From: Bradyrhizobium genosp. SA-3 | GTDB lineage: Bacteria > Pseudomonadota > Alphaproteobacteria > Rhizobiales > Xanthobacteraceae | Length of the DNA: 64,000 nucleotides | Direction of reading: 5' to 3' | NCBI RefSeq assembly: GCF_004212635.1 | Contig: NZ_PSRT01000023.1 | Location: forward strand, 1 to 64,000 | Part shown: piece by piece, positions 59,220 to 64,000 of the stretch | Layout: the number at the start of each line of letters is the position of its first letter | How positions within the stretch are numbered: position 1 is the first letter of the stretch | Made by a program: the position numbers and the translations under genes | Notes under the pieces: generated by a model | Seen by the model: only the letters and a program-made list of their open reading frames with translations | Told to the model about the DNA's origin: nothing | The model's database searches: none

Positions 59220-59305
59220 CGTAGCGTTTCCGTTTGGATTATTGCATTTGGATGACGCAGATAACTTAATGTAACAGGTCAAGTGAAGCGAGGGTGGGGA
59301 ACAGC

Positions 59306-59734
59306 ATGGCGTTAGCAAAAATGAGCGTGGCCGAGGTTGAGCAGTTTCTACGTGACGAGTTTCCCCAGGCCTTCAGCGGTGACGACATCACGATCGAAAG
59401 TGCCGACGGCCAGACCTGCCTTTTGCGCCAGCGCTACAGCGAAAGGATGTTGCGACCGGGTGGAACCGTGTCGGGACCGACGCTGATGGCACTGGCCGAT
59501 TTCGCCATGTACGTGGTGCTTCTGTCGGCGATCGGGCCGATCGGGCTGGCGGTCACCACTAATCTCAACATCAACTTCCTACGCAAGGGCCAGCCGGGCC
59601 AGGACGTGCTGGCGGAGGCGCGGCTTATCAAGCTCGGCAAGCGGCTCGCGGTCGGCGAGGTAAACCTGCTGTCCGGAACCTCGGCCGACCCGATCGCACA
59701 TGTCACCTCCACCTATTCCATTCCAAATATTTGA
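59306..59734 (+). CDS. PaaI-type hotdog thioesterase
   Basis: 142 residues. RQRYSERMLRPGGTVSGPTL, MALADFAMYVVLLSAIGPIG, LAVTTNLNINFLRKGQPGQD and VLAEARLIKLGKRLAVGEVN are the hotdog-fold PaaI motifs (G-x-x-x-S-G-x-x-x-x-x-x-D). Role: acyl-CoA thioester hydrolysis. It is divergent from the hydratase-like gene, consistent with acyl-CoA metabolism. Confidence 0.9.
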   Translation: MALAKMSVAEVEQFLRDEFPQAFSGDDITIESADGQTCLLRQRYSERMLRPGGTVSGPTLMALADFAMYVVLLSAIGPIGLAVTTNLNINFLRKGQPGQDVLAEARLIKLGKRLAVGEVNLLSGTSADPIAHVTSTYSIPNI

Positions 59735-59890
59735 GGTTTTTGCAGGTATTTTAATACCATAATTTTAAGCCATTGATATTGCTAATGTAATTTCGCGCTT
59801 TGAGCATTGACCGCTGCGCCTCTCTTCTTTAGTAACTCGCCCAGTCCGGTGCGGTGTTCGCGCCGATGTCTCCCTCACGGAAATTCTGAC

Positions 59891-60355
59891 ATGAAAACCT
59901 TTTCGGCAAAGCCGGCCGAGGTGACGAAGAAGTGGGTGCTGATCGACGCCAAGGGTCTGGTCGTCGGCCGTCTCGCCACCATCGTCGCCATGCGGCTCCG
60001 CGGCAAGCACCTCCCGACCTACACCCCGCACGTTGATTGCGGTGACAATGTCATCATCATCAACGCCCAGCATGCGGTCCTGACCGGTCGCAAGCGCGAG
60101 CAGAAGACCTACTACAAGCACACCGGTTACGTCGGCCACGTCAAGGAGCGCACCGCGCGCCAGATCCTCGAAGGCCGTCATCCCGAGCGCGTGCTCGAGA
60201 AGGCCGTCGAGCGCATGATCCCGCGTGGTCCGCTCGGCCGCGTGCAGATGGGCAACCTGCGTGTCTACGGCGGCGCCGATCATCCGCACGAGGCGCAGCA
60301 GCCCGAGAAGATCGACATCGCCAATTTGAACCGCAAGAACACGAGGGCCGCATAA
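59891..60355 (+). CDS. rplM: 50S ribosomal protein L13
   Basis: 154 residues from ATG 59891. [40 protein letters not shown], then [20 protein letters not shown] and [20 protein letters not shown] is L13. One base separates its stop from the rpsI start, the universal rplM-rpsI operon. Confidence 0.98.
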   Translation: MKTFSAKPAEVTKKWVLIDAKGLVVGRLATIVAMRLRGKHLPTYTPHVDCGDNVIIINAQHAVLTGRKREQKTYYKHTGYVGHVKERTARQILEGRHPERVLEKAVERMIPRGPLGRVQMGNLRVYGGADHPHEAQQPEKIDIANLNRKNTRAA

Positions 60356-60356
60356 C

Positions 60357-60836
60357 ATGGCCGAATCCATCCAGTCGCTCGACCAGCTCTCGCAGCTCAA
60401 GACGGCGGCCGCGCCCGAGGCGCCCAAGCACGAGAAGAAGGTCGACAAGTTCAATCGCGCCTATGCCACCGGCAAGCGCAAGGACGCGGTCGCCCGCGTC
60501 TGGATCAAGCCGGGCGCCGGCAAGGTCACCGTCAACTCGCGCGAGGTCGAGATCTATTTCGCTCGTCCCGTGCTGCGCATGATGATCGAGCAGCCGTTCT
60601 CCGTGGCCCAGCGTTCCGGCCAGTACGACGTGATCTGCACGGTCGCCGGCGGTGGCCTATCCGGCCAGGCTGGCGCCGTCCGTCACGGCATCTCCAAGGC
60701 GCTCACCTATTTCGAGCCGGAGCTGCGCAGCGTGCTCAAGAAGGGCGGCTTCCTGACCCGCGACTCGCGCGTGGTCGAGCGTAAGAAGTACGGCAAGGCC
60801 AAGGCCCGCCGGTCCTTCCAGTTCTCGAAGCGTTAA
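60357..60836 (+). CDS. rpsI: 30S ribosomal protein S9
   Basis: 159 residues. [67 protein letters not shown] is S9, with the alphaproteobacterial N-terminal extension (residues 1-32). Follows rplM; a strong terminator lies 46 bases after the stop. Confidence 0.98.
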   Translation: MAESIQSLDQLSQLKTAAAPEAPKHEKKVDKFNRAYATGKRKDAVARVWIKPGAGKVTVNSREVEIYFARPVLRMMIEQPFSVAQRSGQYDVICTVAGGGLSGQAGAVRHGISKALTYFEPELRSVLKKGGFLTRDSRVVERKKYGKAKARRSFQFSKR

Positions 60837-60882
60837 TCGCTTCGATCACATTCGCCGCGAAAGCGGCTCCAATGAGATGCAA

Positions 60883-60909
60883 AAGGGCGCTGTTTTCAGC
60901 GCCCTTTTT
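60883..60909 (+). terminator. Intrinsic terminator of rplM-rpsI
   Basis: AAAGGGCGCTG and CAGCGCCCTTT form an 11-bp stem with a TTTT loop, followed by TTG. Confidence 0.9.
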
Positions 60910-61065
60910 GTTGTTCGTTTGTACGCAAATTGATGACGTGTTTCCCGAAAACTTGGGTCCGCGCGAAAACCTGAATGGAACCCGCGAGACATAGCGTCGC
61001 ATTCGGAAGGGCGCGCAAATCGGCTGTGCCGATCGCGTAACTGCTATGTTTTAGAGGGGGCCGAC

Positions 61066-62286
61066 ATGATGTCGCTCGATAGCATCACGCTCTATTTGGT
61101 CGCCACCATGGTTGCCGCACTGCTCGGCGCCATGATGGTGTTTTTCGGCAGGCAGGAGAACAGCCCCGCGCTGAAATGGTGGGGCACCGCCTATCTCCTC
61201 GGCGCCGCCTCCGTTGCGCTATGGACTGCGGCCGGCGACAGGCTGGGGCCGCATCTCTATCTGGCGTTAAATGCCGTCGGCTTCGTCGCCTGCGGCATGG
61301 TGTGGAATGCGGCGCGCGTCTTCCACGGCCGCAAGCCGAATTGGCCCGGCCTCGTGCTCGGCGCGCTCGCTTGGGTCGCCGCCGTGACGCTGCTCGACGC
61401 CGAGGCGTCCGTGCTGCGCATGATCATCGGCGCCGGCATCGTCTCGGTCTATGCAGCGCTGACCGCGAGCGAGCTCTGGACCGAGCGGCGCAAGAGCCTG
61501 CAACGGCGCTGGCCGGCCTTCCTGATGCCGGTGATGCACGGCTGCGCGTTGATGCTGCCGATCGTGCTCGGCAGCTTCCTGCGCCCGCATGATGCCGGCT
61601 TCTCGTCGAGCATCTGGGTCACTGTGTTCGCGGTCGAGCTCGTGCTTTATGCCGTCGGCACCGTGTTCGTGATCTTCATGCTGGTGTCCGAGCGCACGGT
61701 GACCGCGCACCGGACCGCCGCGTCGACCGATCCCCTGACCGGCATGCTCAACCGGCGCGGCTTCTCCGAGGCCTGCAGCCGCGTGATCGAGCGCGAGGCC
61801 AAGGCCGGGCGGCCGGTGACCGTGATGATCTTCGACATCGACCACTTCAAGTCGATCAACGATCGGTTCGGCCATCCCGCCGGCGACGAGATGCTGAAAC
61901 TGTTCTCGACTGTCGTCGTCAGCAACTTGCGCATCTCCGATCTCTCGGGCCGCATCGGCGGCGAGGAGTTTGCGGCCTTGCTGCCGTGTTCGCTGGAGGA
62001 GGGGGTGCTGGTCGCCGAGCGCGTGCGCGAAGCGTTCGAGACCTCCGGTGTCGTGGTCGATGAAGGTCCGGTCGATACCACCGTCAGCATCGGCGTCGCC
62101 GGCGGTCCGGCCGGCACCGAGCTCGAGGTGCTGCTGGCCTCGGCCGACACCGCGCTCTACCAGGCCAAGCGGGGCGGCCGTAACCGCGTCGAGGCGGCGG
62201 AGGAGTTGCCGCTGTCGCTGGAGAACTGGCGTCGCCAGAGCGCTGCGCGGCCCGGTGCGCCGCAGGCGCGTCCGGCTACCGCCTGA
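61066..62286 (+). CDS. Membrane-bound diguanylate cyclase (GGDEF)
   Basis: 406 residues. Six to seven hydrophobic segments over residues 1-205, then a GGDEF domain: TDPLTGMLNRRGFSEACSRV, MIFDIDHFKSINDRFGHPAG, then RISDLSGRIGGEEFAALLP. The active-site loop is GGEEF. RISD five residues before it is an intact inhibitory I-site, so product feedback by c-di-GMP is likely. Role: synthesis of c-di-GMP. The membrane part probably senses an unknown signal. Relevant partner for PilZ-type proteins and for the exopolysaccharide genes. Confidence 0.95.
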   Translation: MMSLDSITLYLVATMVAALLGAMMVFFGRQENSPALKWWGTAYLLGAASVALWTAAGDRLGPHLYLALNAVGFVACGMVWNAARVFHGRKPNWPGLVLGALAWVAAVTLLDAEASVLRMIIGAGIVSVYAALTASELWTERRKSLQRRWPAFLMPVMHGCALMLPIVLGSFLRPHDAGFSSSIWVTVFAVELVLYAVGTVFVIFMLVSERTVTAHRTAASTDPLTGMLNRRGFSEACSRVIEREAKAGRPVTVMIFDIDHFKSINDRFGHPAGDEMLKLFSTVVVSNLRISDLSGRIGGEEFAALLPCSLEEGVLVAERVREAFETSGVVVDEGPVDTTVSIGVAGGPAGTELEVLLASADTALYQAKRGGRNRVEAAEELPLSLENWRRQSAARPGAPQARPATA

Positions 62287-62339
62287 GACGACAGGCGGCC
62301 TTGCGGTAATCTTCTGTTTACCATTCGATCCCTACCATC

Positions 62340-62582
62340 ATGGGCATGGAATCGATCCGTCGACAGAGCCCGCAGGCCGCCCTGATGTCACTCGAAGCCC
62401 AAGCTGCCTCGGCACGCGGCGGCTTCGCCTGTCTGTTCTCGACCGCGGACGAATACGAGAGCGCGCTGATCACGGAGCGTCGTGCGCAAGGACGATACGG
62501 CCAGGGCCGCAGCTACTGGCCGTTCGTGCTGTTCGTCGGTTGCGCGTTCATCGTGGCGGGCACCGTGCTGCTGCTCGCCTGA
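62340..62582 (+). CDS. Small single-pass membrane protein
   Basis: 80 residues. A soluble N-terminal part (ESIRRQSPQAALMSLEAQAA) and one C-terminal membrane helix (WPFVLFVGCAFIVAGTVLLL). Followed by a terminator at 62622. Unknown function. Confidence 0.6.
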   Translation: MGMESIRRQSPQAALMSLEAQAASARGGFACLFSTADEYESALITERRAQGRYGQGRSYWPFVLFVGCAFIVAGTVLLLA

Positions 62583-62621
62583 GAGGCTTGCATCTAAGAG
62601 ACCTGCATTTTCCAGCCGTCC

Positions 62622-62646
62622 AGGTGCCGTTTCGGCGCCTTTTTCT
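62622..62646 (+). terminator. Intrinsic terminator
   Basis: AGGTGCCG and CGGCGCCT pair (one G-T pair) around a TTT loop, followed by TTTTTCTTTT. Confidence 0.75.
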
Positions 62647-62698
62647 TTTGCGCCGGCTGCGGTAGACACGCCCATCGAACAAAAATGGGTGGAAACCG

Positions 62699-62995
62699 AT
62701 GATCACCGAGATCGCGCAAATCGACGTCAAGCCGGGCAGCGAACAGGATTTCGAGGCGGCTGTCGCCAAGGCCAAGGCCGCCTTCGGCCGCTCCAAGGGC
62801 TTTCACGGCTTCGAACTGCACAAGTCGATCGAGAAACCGCAGCGCTACCGCCTGATGGTGAAGTGGGCGACCCTGGAAAACCACACCGTTGATTTCCGCG
62901 GCTCCGAAAACTTCACCGAATGGCGCGGCCTCGTCGGCCAATATTTTGCTTCGCCCCCCGAGGTCGAGCACACCGAGACCGTGCTGACGACCTGA
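62699..62995 (+). CDS. Antibiotic biosynthesis monooxygenase (ABM) domain protein
   Basis: 98 residues. ITEIAQIDVKPGSEQDFEAA, then GFHGFELHKSIEKPQRYRLM, KWATLENHTVDFRGSENFTE is the ABM dimeric ferredoxin-like fold. Probable small oxygenase or haem-related quinol-type enzyme; substrate unknown. Confidence 0.85.
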   Translation: MITEIAQIDVKPGSEQDFEAAVAKAKAAFGRSKGFHGFELHKSIEKPQRYRLMVKWATLENHTVDFRGSENFTEWRGLVGQYFASPPEVEHTETVLTT

Positions 62996-63017
62996 AGCAG
63001 GCTCTATTTCAGGCGCA

Positions 63018-63078
63018 TGATCTTTTCGGAGAACCGCTGCGCACTTTGCGCTAACGCGCCCCTTTGGGTCCGGATCAT
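63018..63078. repeat. Intergenic repeat (GCGCATGATCTTTTCGGAGA type)
   Basis: GCATGATC...TCGGA at the left pairs with TCCGGATCATGC at the right, giving an imperfect hairpin. The right edge overlaps the last codons of the transporter gene, and the repeat may serve as its terminator. I recall this family from Bradyrhizobium. Confidence 0.6.
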
Positions 63079-64000
63079 GCTCGGGCCGCCTCGGCCAGAG
63101 ACGGCGCCTCATACGTCTTGAAATGGTCTATCATGACCTTGGCGATGGCGACCAGTGGCAGCGCCAGCGCGAGGCCCCAGATTCCGAACACGACGCCGAG
63201 AAGGATCTGGAACGCGAACAGCGTGGCCGGCGGAATGTCCAGGGCTTGGCGCTGAAGGATCGGCGTCAGAACGTAGCTTTCCATGGCGTGGACGCCGAGG
63301 AACAGCAGCAGCGCGGACAGCGCCGCGATCCAGCCGGACGCAAGGCTCGCCAGCACCACGATGACCCCGGCGATGATGGCGCCGATGGTCGGGACAAAGG
63401 CGAGCAGGCCCGCCTGGATTCCCAGGATGAACGCGCCGGGGATGCCGATGACGGCAAGGCCGATCCACGTCACCGCGCCGACCGCGAGCATGACCGTGAT
63501 CTGCGCGATCAGCCAGCGCTCCAGCGTCTCGCTGATGCGATCGATGATGAGCGTGACGCGCGTGCGATGTTTGGCCGGCGCGAGGAACAATAGGCCGTCG
63601 TGATAGACGCCGGGCTGGGCGGCGAAGGCGAGACCCAGGAACAGCACGATAAAAATGTTTCCGACACCGTGGATGGTGCCGAGCAGCAGCTTGAAGGTCT
63701 GGCTCACGATCGCTCCGCCGCTGGAGGCGAGCGCGCCGGCGCCGGGCAATGCACCGCGCGGGGGCACTGCCGGTGAGGGCGTCGAGTCCGATGTTGTCGC
63801 CGCCGTGGCGTCAGGCGCCGCGTTGCCGAGATCGAAGAAGCTGGTGTCGATGCCGTGGTTCTCGAGGAATGACCGGACGTTGGTGATCTGCGACTTGATG
63901 GTGTTGCTCAGCAGCGAGGCTTGCTCGGCGATGGTGGCGCCGCCGAGATAGGCGACCCCCGCGAGCATCAGGGCGAGGGCGATGCAGACGATCGCGAGCC
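63075..64000 (-). CDS. AI-2E family transporter (PerM-like), 5' end outside the window
   Basis: At least 308 residues, open to the window edge. The hydrophobic repeats include GTIHGVGNIFIVLFLGLAFA, then RWLIAQITVMLAVGAVTWIG, IGIPGAFILGIQAGLLAFVP, TIGAIIAGVIVVLASLASGW and HAMESYVLTPILQRQALDIP, the AI-2E_transport (UPF0118) signature. A soluble linker of low complexity (TTSDSTPSPAVPPRGALPGA) is also visible. Role: putative membrane permease; the substrate is not known for most members. Confidence 0.9.
   Translation of the reverse strand, partial: LAIVCIALALMLAGVAYLGGATIAEQASLLSNTIKSQITNVRSFLENHGIDTSFFDLGNAAPDATAATTSDSTPSPAVPPRGALPGAGALASSGGAIVSQTFKLLLGTIHGVGNIFIVLFLGLAFAAQPGVYHDGLLFLAPAKHRTRVTLIIDRISETLERWLIAQITVMLAVGAVTWIGLAVIGIPGAFILGIQAGLLAFVPTIGAIIAGVIVVLASLASGWIAALSALLLFLGVHAMESYVLTPILQRQALDIPPATLFAFQILLGVVFGIWGLALALPLVAIAKVMIDHFKTYEAPSLAEAARA

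Overview
The window looks like the chromosome of a Bradyrhizobium or close relative (Alphaproteobacteria, Hyphomicrobiales). Codon use is GC-rich. It has a two-domain alphaproteobacterial porin, a GcrA-type regulator, rplM-rpsI, ihfA with a paired MerR gene, a ctaA-type haem A synthase, and several families of palindromic intergenic repeats that I associate with Bradyrhizobium. The organism call is inference from gene content, not a database match.

Layout. Positions 1-7173 are core chromosome: a carboxymuconolactone-decarboxylase-like gene and MerR regulator, a TctC binding protein, bamE, a cytochrome bc1 chaperone gene overlapping a YceD gene, plsX-fabH, ihfA-merR, and tRNA-Pro(GGG). Positions 7129-25269 are an 18.1-kb integrated element. 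It lies between two identical 45-bp copies of the tRNA-Pro 3' end and carries a tyrosine integrase just inside the right end. It encodes an AlpA-like HTH protein, an AAA_25/RepA-like ATPase followed by an iteron-like CCAAC block, and an HK97-type prohead protease. It also has a P27-type small terminase, a tail-fibre-like protein, a short tape-measure-like protein, many small proteins and an Abi-alpha/DUF4393-like candidate defence gene. I find no large terminase, portal or major capsid gene, so it is either a phage satellite or a reduced prophage.

The most unusual content is a pair of related proteins (14270-14887 and 18337-19071). Their N-termini fit the HslV/proteasome Ntn-hydrolase pattern: Thr or Ser after the initiator Met, Asp17, a Lys at 32/33 and a Gly near 47/48. 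No HslU-like ATPase is in the element.

Positions 25270-30260 are a worn accessory strip with AT-rich patches. It holds a frameshifted zinc-ribbon membrane protein, an H-NS-like N-terminal fragment, a 5'-truncated DNA ligase with an in-frame stop, short dispersed repeats and a few small secreted proteins, ending with an RlpA-like gene.

Positions 30261-44395 hold metabolic and regulatory genes: TetR with a divergent esterase, an SDR, a serine-less hydrolase-like protein, MarR, a porin followed by a candidate small RNA, GcrA, an acetamidase/formamidase, YdcF, DUF169, a saccharopine-dehydrogenase-like reductase, and an FAD monooxygenase divergent from a MarR gene with a palindrome between them.

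Positions 45080-54411 form a polysaccharide cluster: O-antigen ligase/polymerase-like protein, initiating sugar transferase, GT4 transferase, Wzz/BY-kinase-like protein, FemAB/CelD-like acyltransferase and a NodB-fold protein. The last and the kinase-like domain lack the usual active-site residues. Positions 54429-64000 return to core genes: DUF2842, ctaA, a sulfhydrylase gene with a 3' frameshift, a CoA-binding protein, an enoyl-CoA-hydratase-like gene, a thioesterase, rplM-rpsI, a GGDEF diguanylate cyclase and a partial AI-2E-family transporter.
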